Shown here one piece after another: positions 23,332-35,860 of a DNA stretch of 64,000 nucleotides. How positions within the stretch are numbered: position 1 is the stretch's first letter; every line of letters begins with the position of its first letter. Below the pieces are notes generated by a model. The model was not told the DNA's origin and did not search any database. It was given only the letters and a program-made list of their open reading frames with translations. The stretch covers positions 186,001-250,000 of the forward strand of contig CAJJDP010000069.1 of the NCBI GenBank assembly GCA_905182995.1, read 5' to 3'. Both the position numbers and the translations under genes were made by a program. Source of the DNA: Paramecium octaurelia. Its lineage: Eukaryota; Ciliophora; Oligohymenophorea; Peniculida; Parameciidae.

Positions 23332-24568
23332 ATGTCAGACACAGAGAATATTGATATAACAAATCTTGGTGAGGGCAAGATTGATAAGTACATTCAACAA
23401 TTGGAGAACTCAATTCTAAAAAGAACAACAATGTACGGTTTGGATGATTTAACAGTAAGTGATTCAAATTAACACAACATTAGATGATGAGATAGAATCA
23501 GATCTTGTGTAAATTATTGAATCAGCAGGGTCTCATAGCTCTGCAAAAATAAAATTATGAACAATGTATCGAATATTTACGAAAGGCTGAATTGGCAACC
23601 ATTTACGTTCCGGAATTAAAGGTTCGATTTAACGATAACATAGGTTTAAACTTTCAATAATTTGGCTTGCTATTATAGAAAGATGGGTAAAACTAGAACT
23701 GCACTTCAATATTTACAATAGGCTTTGGCAATTGAATTACAGTATTGATAATCTTACATTAGATAAAAACAATCCACTTCACTCCCTGACATCTACCTAA
23801 ATCTCTGTGCAGTTCTATCCTAATTAGAAAGACATGAAGAAGCCATTCAACACATCTATTTGTCAATCATCATGTTACAACATGAATTACTCATTTCATC
23901 CTTTTAAAAGCACGAACAAAGATAAGATCAGCCAAATGAGCAATGTACTCTTTGATCTACTATAATAAGCTTTCCCATCGAGATAATCAAGTGTCTAATA
24001 TGTGAATAGTGTCAAATCTCATTGCAATGAAAGTAAGAAGCTACAAGAGAGAATGTCTATTTTGGTGGTTGCATATCATAATTTGGGAGTTGAAATGGAG
24101 CATCTAAAATTATAATTTGAATCCAAGAAAATATTTCAATCTGCCTTACAATTATCAGAGTAGTGTCTACCTTAAGAACATCAATTAAGACATGCTCTCG
24201 AGGAAATCATTAAAAAATACAATTCTGAGTAATAACAATAGGGGAATGAGTAACTTACACTCAAACCGCTTCTTCCTAAAGTTCATCAAAAAAATACAGA
24301 ACTTAAATAAATATATAAGAGTGTCTCTCCCAAACAAATCCTCAAAAGGAATACCTAACTATAATAATAGAAAAACAATCATTTTAATAATTTCAAATTT
24401 ACTAAAAAGAATTCATATAGTGAAACATATCGACTTGAAAGAGAAAGAATTATGAGTATCAACGCAACCACTGATGTTATTATCAAGAATTTAGAAAACA
24501 AAGACATCAGTAACCTTCCATATTTAAGAACAGCCCTAGATACCGTTAATTAAACAACTATATTTTGA
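23332..24568 (+). CDS. TPR-repeat protein, 379 aa
   Basis: Five exons (introns 23455-23483, 23622-23643, 23742-23762, 23945-23969) sum to whole codons. After MSDTENIDITNLGEGK, at least four TPR-like helix pairs appear: NQQGLIALQKQNYEQCIEYLRKAE, NNLACYYRKMGKTRTALQYLQQAL, DIYLNLCAVLSQLERHEEAIQH and AYHNLGVEMEHLKLQFESK (each trimmed here). Spacing of Gly/Ala/Tyr fits TPR position rules. The C-tail is Gln/Asn/Lys-rich. TPR proteins are protein-binding adaptors; in ciliates many are ciliary or signalling scaffolds. No enzymatic motif. Confidence 0.75.
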
Positions 24569-24755
24569 AATATATATACTTATTTTATTATTATTATATA
24601 TTGTAAGATATTCATTATAAGATATATTACTATTTCAAATCCTTTAAATTCATAGATATATACATTATTATCAACAATAATCATAATATATGATATATAT
24701 TAATACGAATTTTATTTATGGATTTGCCATTTTAATTAAAATAGTGTATAATTAG

Positions 24756-25761
24756 ATGCTTACCGAACCAAATATCGATAGAAGTTTCGTTGAAGATTAA
24801 ATTAAATTACTCTAAAGAGATATTAATTGTATCATCGATTAGGTGAGTGATTCTTCTATCATTTAGGATAGAAATCTTAGGAAGTAAGGATTGGCAAAAC
24901 TTTAAGATTTCTTTAAAGTCAAATCAAATCCTTCAGAGCGCATATATATTTTCGATGCTTATGCACTTAAGAATCTCTTAAGAGTGTTTGAAGATCAAGT
25001 AGAGAGAAACAGAGAAACTGCTATAAATATTGTGTTAAATTATCTTGATCTCCACAATTAACATTTTAATGCAGAGACTCTCAGGTTAATCGTTGACACA
25101 ATCATTAATCGACTCAATCAATTGCCATTTGCAGAAACTAGCGAAGAAATACGATTAGCATTAATTAAATTGTTACATCAAATTCAAGTGAAACATGTTA
25201 AAGCCTATTCCAATAATTTATAGAGACTAGCACATATGATCGGAAAAGCTCTTCAAGACAATTTCCCAGAAGTCAAAAAAGTACTTAATATATATAACTT
25301 TTTAGGATGCAGCCATATTTGCAGCTGAAATATCAAAAAAACTACCCATTGGGGAGTATATGGGAGAAGCAGTCAAATCTCTAAATTCAAATATGCAGCA
25401 TGCACATACTAAGATTAGAAAGGCAACTGTTGATGTAAGATTTCATTGAATATTTTTAAAGAGTATAGCTCCTATTCTTCTGAGCAGAACCAATGGAACA
25501 TTCCTAGAGATTGTATTGAATAATTTAAGGAATCTCTCTTTAGATAAATCCTCTGATGTAAGAAAAGGCACTCTAATTGCAGTTGCTGAATTATTGATGC
25601 ACTTTTCCATTCAAAATTTGAACACCTTTGAGAACAACTTAATCCTCATTTTAATGAACAGTTTGAGTGATGATAGCAAAGAAATATAAAATTTGTCTAT
25701 GCAACTTTTAGATTAGATTGGAATGAAGAGGCAAAAATTGGATTAAGAAGCCAATTTGTGA
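24756..25761 (+). CDS. HEAT-repeat protein similar to the C-terminal part of DNAAF5 (HEATR2)
   Basis: About 317 aa of alpha-helical HEAT repeats. Certain introns are 25281-25305 and 25435-25461; a third GT-AG segment (24843-24866, 24 nt) has no stop and keeps frame, so it may be exon or intron. The order HTKIRKATVDSIAP, DKSSDVRKGTLIAVAELL, then NNLILILMNSLSDDSKEIQ and LLDQIGMKRQKLDQE matches the block before the 'W.kvG.qy..EnEe' end of a HEAT unit in DNAAF5. DNAAF5 helps preassemble axonemal dyneins in the cytoplasm; human is 855 aa, so this would be a much shorter form. A generic HEAT protein remains possible. Confidence 0.6.
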
Positions 25762-25896
25762 TATATTTTAAAGTGTGAATACTAATGTGCATATGTAGAT
25801 TTATAATTAAAAACTAACTCATAATAGAATAAACATTAGAGTCATGCACTGCTAATTAATTATTTAATTGAAAAAATAAATAAAAATTAAACTTTT

Positions 25897-28800
25897 TCAC
25901 AAAAAGTATGTTGTTAGTGTATTGCACAAATTATTAAAATCTAATAAGGAAGCTCTTAAGGTTTCCAAAGTATTATTAGTCACTGTTTATTCAGTCTTAC
26001 TTTTTTCAACTAACATTTACGCCATCACTTTAATGACTTCTTATAATTCTTCATTGCCAATCCTATCATCAATACTAAATTTACCTTGAATTTAATTTCG
26101 CTTTCTTCTCACTTAAACTGTCTAAGTACTAAGGACTATGGGCTTATTATATTGAACCTACAGATAAGTCATTATTTTGAATTAGAGACACTTGTTTTTA
26201 CTTTATTTAAGACATGAATTTATCTACTGCATTGGCATCATTAAAATCAATTTAAAATTGAATCTCATCTAATTGTGATCTTGGGCTTTGTACATCAAAC
26301 TATTAGTTGATTTCACTTAAATCATCATAAAGAGACACAGCATCTTTCTTTTATTACTTTTCACTAAAGGAGAATACAGAATCCTGTCTACTTTTTGACA
26401 TCCTCAATTTTTACTAGATCTTCTTACCAGATTGGCTAAATTTAGGTAATTAATAATCTATTTCTGATGAATTATCCTCTTCTTCATCACATTCCACTAT
26501 TGCATTGTGTTAGCTTTATCTAGAATTTATAAATAGACTCTCAACTAATTAAGCATTTTCTTATTTAGAAAATGATTTCATCTGAAGCTTCAAATCACTA
26601 TCAGGAGCACGACTACTTATATCATCTGATTCAAAAGAATTCAGTTCTACTTAAAATATCATCTTTTCTAAAACACTTCTAACTACTTCTTAACACATAG
26701 TTTCTTCCATTCTTTACAAAGATTACTAAGATCTCCTGGAGAATGATTCCATTTAAAATTTTAGTTAATCTGCTTCCTTCTACTACTAAGAACACCTTAT
26801 CTATAACTCTTCTGTGATGTTCTCTTTTAGTTTTAACTAAGATTATAATGAATCGATGTAATCTTCTAATTATTGAATTCGCATTTGCAATTCAAAAACG
26901 ATTTGCCCCTCGTTGACACCAGAAACAGTAATTGATTTTTTCAATTCGATATCGAAATTTTGTTCATTTACATAGGATTAGTTAGTTTAGTACTCAACTT
27001 TAGAATTATTTAAACCTTGATTGTAGTTGTGATATTGCGAGCTTTTACTTTATTAAACTTACATTAAAAGTTCATTATTTTTTTCAATCAATTATTAGAC
27101 TTATAATTAATAGTCAGCATTTTTGTTGATAAGCAGTTGATTTTCATTAGTCAGTTACTTAACTTTTTGTTAATTAATAGTTTGAATCGTAGAGTATTAT
27201 TCCTTAATCAGAGTAATCTATTTTTAAATTTCAAAATATTCTCCTTAAATTTTGTTGAGATGTTCATTCTTAGTCTCTAATTCTTGTTGATAGGCAAATT
27301 CATTCTATTATTATTGATCTTTTTATTTTTTTAATTTGATTTCATATTATTCTAACCTTCTTGTAATTTCACTATTGGCAGATTCAAGATCTTTAATTTA
27401 AGTTAATAGTTTAGATTACTCCATTTAGAAATGTTCCTTTTATTGTTGCAAACATTCATCAAGTTGTAGATTGCTCTATATTAATTATTACTCTTATTCT
27501 TTCCATTAAGATAATTCATATTTGTATTATTTAACCTATAAGCAAAGTTCTTCGTTTCGTTATCTATATTCTGCTATATTATTGTTCTCTTTTTCTTATT
27601 ATTAAAACTCCAATCTTTTTACTTCTTCTAATTTATTGGCATATTGGGAAGTTATCTATTATAATTCGGATCTCCACATCTAATTTTACTTTTCCTTAGA
27701 TATTTTAATGATATCATTATTTTTGGTGGATAAAACAGTAGTCTATTTTAATTCTTAAATTTCTCTCTCCTTCATTTCTAACTTCTATTGTAACTGATTG
27801 ATAGTATCTGCAAATTCATTTTTCTATTACATTAATAACAGTAAATTACATTTGTTAAAACCTCCTCTAATTCGTTCTCTAATTGCTATTGGACATTCTT
27901 AAACTCCTCAATTTCTTATTCTAAAGATTGTTCCCTGTTTTTAGACTCTTCCAATTCCTACATGACATGTGCCAATTGTTTTTTGAGCTCTTCATTCTCT
28001 TATTCTTATTCGACCATCATGTTATCAATTTCCTCTAGAAATGCTTTATGTTCTTCTTCTGCTTTTTCTAATTTAACTTTGTATTGATGTTCCGAACTAC
28101 TGAGGTTGCTGTTACTTGATTCCATTCTGACTTATTAGAGCAACTTCACTTATTGTGATTCCAGTTTCTGAATGATCTCATCCTTCATTTCAATTTCCAT
28201 TTTGAGTTAAAGACTTAATTACTATGGTCATAGGTATGAATTTTTACTTCATAATCAACATTCTGATTAATCTATGGAGTATTTGTAACCTTCATAGCTC
28301 TCATTCCAAAGGTTAGACTAGAGAGAGTTTCTTCTACATGTCGACCAGCTGGACCAATGTTCACAATCAATGCGGTTTTACAATTGCCACCAAGAGCATC
28401 TTATAGAATACGAGTTAATTTGGAATCTCTAAATGGAACAAATGTGGATTTAGGACCGGTGAGAGCATGGATACACTTTCCCAAGGCTGTAAGTGAATAG
28501 TTGATGGATCTGGCTTCACTCAGTCGATCCCCTGTGGCTCTTGATTTCTTGATTCTTTCACTGCCAGCCAAATCAACAAGATAGAGGGTTCCAACGCAAT
28601 TGCCAGATGGTAATATACTTTCATCAGTTTCTGTGATCATATCTTGAGAATAGTTTTGTAATTTAGAACTCGGCTTTTTTGAAATAGTCATGGATCTTGA
28701 ATGTTATTTAGATTATCTCTTCTCTACTTTGATTACAAGCATCGAATGAGACCTGGAGGAATGGGCATTTAAATTAGTGAATGCAACCACTTTGTTTTTT

Positions 28801-29438
28801 TCTGCAAAATTCATAATGCTTAGACATTCCTAAGGGGATTCAACTTCCATCCATTCCAATCCTGAGACAAATACTCCATTATCAGGACATTCTCTGATTT
28901 TCACATCTTAATTGTCAGGTCTTATCAGATCCAGCAACTAAGTTATCATCTAATCAATACCATCTCCATGTAGATTTACAAATAACCCAATTACACAGTG
29001 TAAATGTTATTGGTGTCTGCTTGAATTTCATTAAATATTTATTCAAAAGTGCGTGGAGTGATTCCCTTCTCATCGGAGTCTAATTTGCCCATCATGGTGT
29101 ACGTTTTACCTGTTCCGGTTTGACCATAACAAAATATGGTACCATTAAAGCCTTTGATTACACTCTAAATTGATTATAGATTATAAGTTTACTCCGACAA
29201 CTCCTCTTGCTATATCATTGTAAACCTAACTTTAAGTAGCCTTTGGATCAAAAACTGAATCAAATTGAAATTGTCTTTTCTCGAAATCCTTCTTGACTAT
29301 CAATAAATGGAAATATTTACTGATGATCAATTTTTTATTGGGATCAATAGTTTCAACGCAAATGGTTTTGTCCTTGCAAATCAATTCCTCTTCAATTAAA
29401 GGGCGAAGTCGAACTGCTACTTTAACTCTTTCAGACAT
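25897..29438 (-). CDS. Kinesin with N-terminal motor and long coiled-coil tail
   Basis: 1138 aa, six exons (introns 29165-29192, 28938-28960, 28222-28247, 27824-27849, 26063-26084) with exact codon sum. Motor domain residues 1-360: [11 protein letters not shown]-loop GQTGTGKT near 95-102, switch I SSRSH near 212, switch II DLAGSE near 272, and [16 protein letters not shown]. Motor N-terminal placement predicts plus-end movement. The neck is followed by about 600 residues of Gln/Glu/Lys coiled coil for dimerisation, then an acidic, Ser-rich tail. The motor resembles the ARK/KIN-UA branch loosely, but the subfamily is not certain. Convergent with the DNAAF5-like gene. Confidence 0.92.
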
Positions 29439-29530
29439 TTGAGTTTAAATTTAAAATAATTGAACGGTATAAATTATATATTATGAGATAACGATTAATA
29501 AATCAAGGTTTCTTTTTGGTTGCTTGAGAG

Positions 29531-30387
29531 TCATCTAAGATCTAATTGATGGTTTTGCTAAGTTTAATAACAACATACACATTACTTCTTCAGTTGTTGC
29601 AATTGTTTATCCTACTAATTTTTAATGATGAGTTTCTGGATGTTGTACATCTTCAACAAAGAACTGCTATTTTGAGATTTCAGAATCGTCGAACTCTTAT
29701 CACTTACCTTCTCCTGTGAAGCATTCATATTCACTTTCTCACGACTACTCCCATACATTATGTTCTTACATGTTCTTCATCATCATGTACGAGTGCTACG
29801 TCCCAGAACTTCGTCTCTCTCTTGTTTATTGACTATCGCAATTCTGAACCACGGATACAAAACCCTCCTGCTGATTGGCCTGTTATCTGTTATATACTTG
29901 ATTCCCCAAAATGTACGATTTTTTAAACAAACTGGGACTTGACTCCCTAGTTTGGTTTTGAGAAGAGATCTTTCGTTCCTGACCTGTTGTCAAAATTTTG
30001 TTCTTTGAATTGATAACTTAATTGATACCTTCTCCAATAATTCTAACTTCTCCTTCTCCAATTAATCGATCTTCTCCTACAAACTATCCGAATATAACTT
30101 CATTTGTTATTCTAACTGGCAAATTATCCTACAATATTACTCTCACATGATTCCGAATCTCAGCCTCTGCCTTTTAAACTGCTTTCTCCAGTTGGTCATA
30201 GTCTACGCCTCTTTATTGTTGAACTAATTCGAGCAAAATTGCCACCTGCTACTTAAGAATCTTGAGAATGTCATCCAAATTGGGCTTGAATTCGAAGTCA
30301 CTCTTGATAACCACTTAAATCTGTAAAGTTGCATCTTAAATTATTTACATCTTGCACCATCTTAAGTAATTAGTTATTTATGCTCAT
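29531..30387 (-). CDS. Coiled-coil protein, 242 aa
   Basis: Six exons with five introns of 28, 31, 26, 22 and 21 nt; only this splicing keeps a coiled coil intact and the codon sum exact. Residues 20-110 form a strong heptad region (LEKAVQKAEAEIRNHLEQ, EKIDQLEKEKLELLEK). The rest is Ser/Gln/Asn-rich (SSPSLFKKSYILGNQ, SSTILKSQNSSSLLK) with a basic helical end. It lies between a true kinesin and a degenerate kinesin-like gene on the same strand, 92 and 52 nt away. A motor partner is a guess from position only. Confidence 0.6.
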
Positions 30388-30439
30388 ATTTATTAATATC
30401 AATTTATTTCACAATGAAACAAAGAAATAATCTAGACAA

Positions 30440-32526
30440 TCAAAATTATTAATTTTAATTAGTATGATCAACACTCTCGAACTAGACAATCCTAGGCAAC
30501 ATCTATGAGTGAGCTCTCAGACTCCCACTTCTGTATGAATTCTTGATGAATCCCACTCCTGTTGATCTAAAGAACCTAAACACGTTAATCCTAAAATCTA
30601 CCTATATTTCTGCTCCTCCAACACTATGGCTTTGATATTATTGGTTTGTCGAGATTACAACTTATCAAATAGTTCCGATTTCACAGTCTGCCTCATCTAA
30701 GGTTGATCATTTATTTTTGTCAATCCAAACACAGACTTAGCCGAATAATATTCCTTTGTATTTTCATCATGGAATAATTACTACACCACGTCTGTAAATC
30801 TTTGTCTCTACGGAGGCTCTTTCTTGCTAGGCAGAGTGGGCTTAAAGAATTTGGTAGTATTCATATTGGTTTGCTTTTTAACATTCTGAGTCTGAGCTAA
30901 GTTTTGAGCATCCTGATTTTAGATTTGCACATCTTCTTTGTAGAGTAATGCGATATCTAACACATTGTCAAACATTTGATAGTATTTTAGATCGATCTAA
31001 TTTAGGATGTTATATCCTAATCGTTGATCGAAGATAATCAACAGTTTTGTTACTAATTGATGTGTATTATTCAGTCTTTGTAAGTCATACTAAGATAATT
31101 ATTGATATTTGTTGAATTGCTTGCCAAACTGTATCATCTCCTTTCTTAACTTAATCAATTGCTGATTCTTCAAAAATAAATCATTAAGGAGTTCTATTGC
31201 CAAAGTTTAACAGGTCGATTCAACTGTTTACACTTACTCAATGGCATACAATTGAATTTTGGCCAAATAGAATTCCTTACAATCCTCTGTATTGATTATG
31301 TTATTGTATTTGGAACAATGAAAACTTATGACTTGAGAATATAAACAATTCAATTTGTACTTAATTTCACTCGCTTAATCGAATAATTTCAACATTGCTT
31401 TATAGAGATTTGCCATTCCAATCAAAATGCTAAATATGATCTTGCCTCTCTCCTTTTTACTCTCATTATATTGACAAAACTCTTTGTGGAACAAATTCAA
31501 TGATTCATATTAATTGCTCATAATATCCTTTAATTGCGCATTCTGCTAATAAATGGAGAACGTCAAGAATTGAGACTTATTCATTATCTATCCAATAAGC
31601 GATCCAAATTTAACACTCTCCACACTATCACTATTAATGCATACAAAAACAGTTTATTTTTGATTTAACAAATAATCTCTAAAGTAATCTAATAATTCTA
31701 CACTTTTGAATGGCACATCTACATGTTTTCGTCTTTTTGTAGTTAGATCAGCCATTGTCTTATAAATTTATCCGAACTCAAAAGTACCGCTAAACTTAAC
31801 TATCTTGAGTTTAGATATAATCACCTATTCTTTAATATCATCATTAGGACTGATCTCAGCTTTTAACTCAATAATTAAATTTGTTCTTTTGTGTCTGTCC
31901 ACAAATTTTTGACTCAGGATGTTTTATTCTTTGTTAATTAGATTGACCATAGCAATTCTTAATATTTTCATCCCCAGAAGGTAATTGTCTATGATGACTT
32001 CTGGAATCCCAAGCAATTAATTTTGCCCATTCTAAAATACAGGCATGAAGGGTTGTGAATCCAAGACTAACAAATCTTTGAAACCAGTTTCATCATACTC
32101 AAATACACTCATTTTTATTGTGATGTTATTCTCTAGGAATTTCTCCTCAATAAAATTAAAGATCTCTTGCATAATTAGTAGTACTAGTCCCGGATTTCTC
32201 ATGTTTCCAATACCTAGAGTAGCCTTGCCAGAATGTCGTTCCCCCAAGATCTAAATCATGTGAGATTCTCCAGCCAAGAAATGTGAAATCAAATCCCTAA
32301 ACACCGCCTTGTAAATGTCTTCATTCGAGTTCTTGTTTGCGAAGACTCCACTGAATTAATACTATTAGTCCTTTGCCTAGACAGTGGATTCGTTAAGCTA
32401 ATGAACAAGTTGAGCCTTTTCGGGTTCATCTAATTGAGGTTGTTTAAGCACCAAATAGGCTTTGTAAGGGTTGTCCCCTATTTTGAAAGGTTCATTTGAG
32501 AGTAAAGATTGACGGTCTTTTTTCAT
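30440..32526 (-). CDS. Divergent kinesin-like protein with degenerate P-loop
   Basis: 686 aa with one 26-nt intron near the 3' end. The first 340 residues retain motor-like order: FSGVFANKNSNEDIYKAV resembles the 'FD.vF......vy..' start; ILGERHSGKATLG stands where GQTGSGKT is expected, so the Walker-A Ser/Thr is Ala; VPFKSVELLDYFRDYL and VFVCINSDSVESVKFGSL parallel the 'iPyRdSkLT..L' and 'tl.TL.fA' parts. Switch motifs SSRSH and DLAGSE are absent. The C-terminal half is helical with a Lys/Thr-rich tail. It is probably not an ATPase; it may be a structural pseudo-motor. Assignment rests on weak similarity. Confidence 0.5.
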
Positions 32527-32691
32527 TATTATTATAAATATTATAATTGAGCTGTGGAAAGTATTGTATTATCATTATACTAATGTGAAGGAATATAACT
32601 ATATAAAGCAATACGAGTTTATATATATTATAACAAAAATAATCAACTGAGCAAAAGCATGATTTAATTTAATTAACAGTAACAATAACAA

Positions 32692-34451
32692 ATGTCTCAA
32701 CTACCTCAATACACAAGTCAGACTGTTGAGTCCCAATATATCCAGCAACCAAGTTAAATGAGCATCAAAGCTCAACCAATCACCTTCTATCCACCCACAT
32801 TCTCCTAGTTCTAAAATCCATTAATGGCAACTCAAAATTATTAAATGTAATAACAACAACAACAATAACAATAACAATAACAATAACAATAACAATAACA
32901 ATAACAATAACAATTTCTATAACAACAAGCTCTAGGCTCTCCACAATAATAGCAATTACAGCTACAATAATAATAAGATGGTTAGTAGATCAGATCAAGA
33001 TAACTATAATAGAATCTGTAATAATAGGTGATGTAACAATAATGGAATGAATAATTTTAATAAATGCTTTAGATGCATCACCACAATTACTTACTCCAAA
33101 ATCAATTACAGAATCTTATGATAAATTAAACAGCTTAATCTGAATAGGCTAGGTAGGACTTAGCAATTCAACAACAGCAATCTTTGGCTGACTTTTCAAA
33201 CTTGTAACCTGAAACCATTACAGAATACATCCCAGTTGAAAAGAAAATTATCGAATATGAAACTAGAATCAAAAAAATTCAAGTTCCTGTAACACACGAA
33301 ATAACAGAATATGTACCAGTCACCACAGAAACTATTTCACCAGAAAAAACAGTAAGACTGTCACCTCCAAAAGAAGTACACATGGTTCCTACTGTTGTTT
33401 AATAACCTCCTATTTTACAATAAACCGTAATCCCAAGACCTCCTCAGTTATAAATGATTCCTACATCTGCTTAAATAGCCAGAATGCCTACTGTCCCTGC
33501 TTATTAACAAGTCCCATTGACTTCAGTGAGGTCTTAACTCTAATCGTCACCACCTAAAATTCTAAACAAGCCTACAGAAATCCCTATACCACCTCCACCT
33601 CCTCATCTTCCACTACAACCCTTTAATTATACACCCAAAGACTTTCCAACTATGACAATGCCCCCTCCTCCTCCATAATTCCAAGGATAAATCTCCCTTA
33701 ATTCCCCTTAGCCACCGCCTCCCCCGTAATTTGATTCACCACCTCCACCTCCAGCTTATCCACATTATTTTGGTCATCAATTAAATTAATTACCTTCCCA
33801 TTAAGTACCTTAAGTACCACAAAATCAATTCAATCAACCTTAACTTAATCCTCATTAGCAATAACATTAAGTAATTCCAAACTAATAACATTAACGACAA
33901 TACTCATAATAACTATAGTAACCATAGTAACCTTAATATCCACAATAATCACATTAGCCTTAATATCCATAATAATCATAATAACCTCCCTTACTACCTC
34001 ATCCACCTTAATCAAGACCTGCTCCGTTCATTCCAGAATAATATTATAGAGACTAAATTGAAGATGAATAAGATCAACACTATTACGATAGGCCTCAAAG
34101 AAAACATCCAAATCACCCTGATTTTTAATAGACAAAGCATGCCTCAGTGACCGATACTCCAAATTATCATATTCCAAATTATGATAGTGAAAATGTATAA
34201 AATTCTATCAATAAAACTCTTAGATGAGAGATAAGCAATCGGAGCCCATTCAATATCCAAAAAGAGCACCCTTTATTCCGAGATCTTATGACCCTGATTT
34301 GCACTATGAGAGACCAGAATAGTTTGATGTACCATCCAAGGATCATTAAAAAAGAGGAATTCAAAGGTCAGTGTATGAAAAACGACCACAAAATGGGCAA
34401 TAAACCCTGAGAAGCAAGGAAAACTACTTTAAAGACTCTATATTCTAATGA
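32692..34451 (+). CDS. Gln/Pro-rich protein with alveolin-like Val-Pro segment
   Basis: 576 aa, one 29-nt intron (about 34190-34218). The N-terminal third is Gln-rich with a pure polyQ tract. Residues about 175-245 contain EYIPVEKKIIEYE, IQVPVTHEITEYVPV and EKTVRLSPP, the charged Val/Pro/Glu/Tyr repeat style of alveolins and epiplasmic articulin-like proteins that line the ciliate cortex. Then come proline clusters (IPIPPPPPHLP, QPPPPPQFD) able to bind profilin or SH3/WW domains, further Gln/Pro repeats, and a basic end. A cortical cytoskeleton role is inferred. Divergent from the degenerate kinesin gene. Confidence 0.6.
32848..32913 (+). repeat. Trinucleotide polyglutamine tract, 22 codons
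   Basis: CAA and TAA codons alternate without interruption, all read as Gln. The repeat unit is mostly CAATAA. It lies in frame within the Gln/Pro-rich gene and may vary in length between strains. Confidence 0.8.
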
Positions 34452-34489
34452 CATACCACATTATATTAATATTTATTTTTATTAATTAT

Positions 34490-35286
34490 ATGAGAACTTA
34501 AGACAAGCCAAGCAAGTAAGGAGGGTTGTACAGTTTGAATCTGGGATAGAATAATGGCCCTTACCTTCCAAAAGACATAATGCTCACTAATTAGAAATCT
34601 CTAAAGGTTTGATAATGTAACAGCTTAGCTCCTCCAAGGAGATGAAGTCAGCAAGTCAGTGTCTCATGTCCTTGCTAGAGCTGGGATGGGATAGCTGTAT
34701 GAACCTCCAGACATCTATGATGAGAAATCGAAATAGTTTGTAAACTTAGATGAGAAATACAAAACCAGAATGAGTGCAAGTGATAATGTAGCAGCCATGA
34801 GTACACTGTATACAACATCGATCAAATAGCTCCAAGATTCATTGGCTGAGTATAAGGAATTAATAAAGAAGACTGAAGTAATCAATATACTCAAAATCTA
34901 GGAAGAACTGAAAGCAATGAATGAAAAAATTAACAATGACAACATTACCAATATAAGAGAGCTGTAGCCTATGCTCAAGGTATTTCATGGTAAATTGAAG
35001 GAGAAATTGCACGAAGAAAAAAATGAGAATTACAAACTCATGAGAGAGATCGAAGCATTAAATAGAGAGAAGTTGCAGATACAGTATTCAATCAAATTAA
35101 ATTAGATAATCTATTCTATTTTCTCATAAGAGAATTATGGATTTAGAAAAACTTGTTGGCATATAGCACAAAACAGAATCACTTTATGCAGAGAAAATTC
35201 ATGAGGAAGAGGATATTAATGATGATGAAGATGAATAGCATTCAGACAAAGATTTAGATTCTTAAATGTCAGAATCTTAAGACTGA
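34490..35286 (+). CDS. Coiled-coil protein with acidic tail, 250 aa
   Basis: Three exons; two 22-nt introns (near 34598 and 35080) restore one frame and an exact codon sum. It begins MRTQDKPSKQGGLYSLNLG, then VSKSVSHVLARAGMG. From residue 90 on it is continuous coiled coil (TTSIKQLQDSLAEYKEL, LKEKLHEEKNENYKLMREI). The C-terminus is strongly acidic (HEEEDINDDEDEQHSDKD) with Ser/Gln. No known family. It follows the Gln/Pro-rich gene by 38 nt on the same strand. Confidence 0.65.
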
Positions 35287-35359
35287 TTTTTGCAATCAAA
35301 TTAATGAATATAAATTTTTAAAATAACACTACGAGTAATTATGTTAAATTAAATAATTA

Positions 35360-35377
35360 TTCGTTTTCATAAACGAA
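35360..35377. terminator. Short perfect inverted repeat after a gene end
   Basis: TTCGTTT and AAACGAA flank a TCAT loop, 74 nt downstream of a TGA. It could form an RNA hairpin in the 3' UTR or mark a 3' processing zone. In so AT-rich a context it may be chance. Confidence 0.2.
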
Positions 35378-35525
35378 AAATAAGAAATGTTGATCTATCG
35401 ACCTATATTTGAAAAATAAACTTTGTTCTAGATTGAATCAGAAAAAATTATTATATTAATTATGAAATTAATCAATAAGAATATTTTTTTGAATTCAAGA
35501 ATATAATCTTTTTGAATCTTGCACT

Positions 35526-35641
35526 ATGACTGAAAAAATAGTTTCATTTCTTAATTAGAATTATGTAAATCTCTAATTCAGGTTTTTGATATTTGGAAAA
35601 CAACAATATATGAAATATTTGAAAATCTATTGAAATAATGA
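35526..35641 (+). CDS. Possible micro-ORF with very short intron, 32 aa
   Basis: An ATG frame reads MTEKIVSFLNQNY; removing a 17-nt GT...AG segment (35565-35581) continues as VFDIWKTTIYEIFENLLKQ to TGA. The composition is protein-like but a 17-nt intron would be unusually short and the product tiny. It ends 10 nt from the stop of the convergent small gene. Confidence 0.2.
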
Positions 35642-35650
35642 AAATAACAA

Positions 35651-35860
35651 TCAAGAATCCTAACAGAGGTTAGTGTTTTCTTCCTATGGGAATAAATATT
35701 GTTGAATTTTATTTGTTGAAATTTCTATTAATGATGGCTCCAAATCATGACAGCCACATTTAGTTGATATTTCTTTCTCTACCTTGTTTGATTTGTTTAA
35801 TTCAATTTTCCAAAACTTTGATGCTGTTAGTGTGATTTAATTGAAATTGTGCAAATTCAT
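35651..35860 (-). CDS. Small hypothetical protein, 69 aa
   Basis: Intron-free frame from MNLHNFNQITLTASK to TGA, using six TAA/TAG Gln codons, so it is invisible under the standard code. The middle has KCGCHDLEP and the end NTNLCQDS, giving four Cys and one His nearby, which might bind a metal. No known motif. It lies in the gap between two convergent larger genes. Confidence 0.45.
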
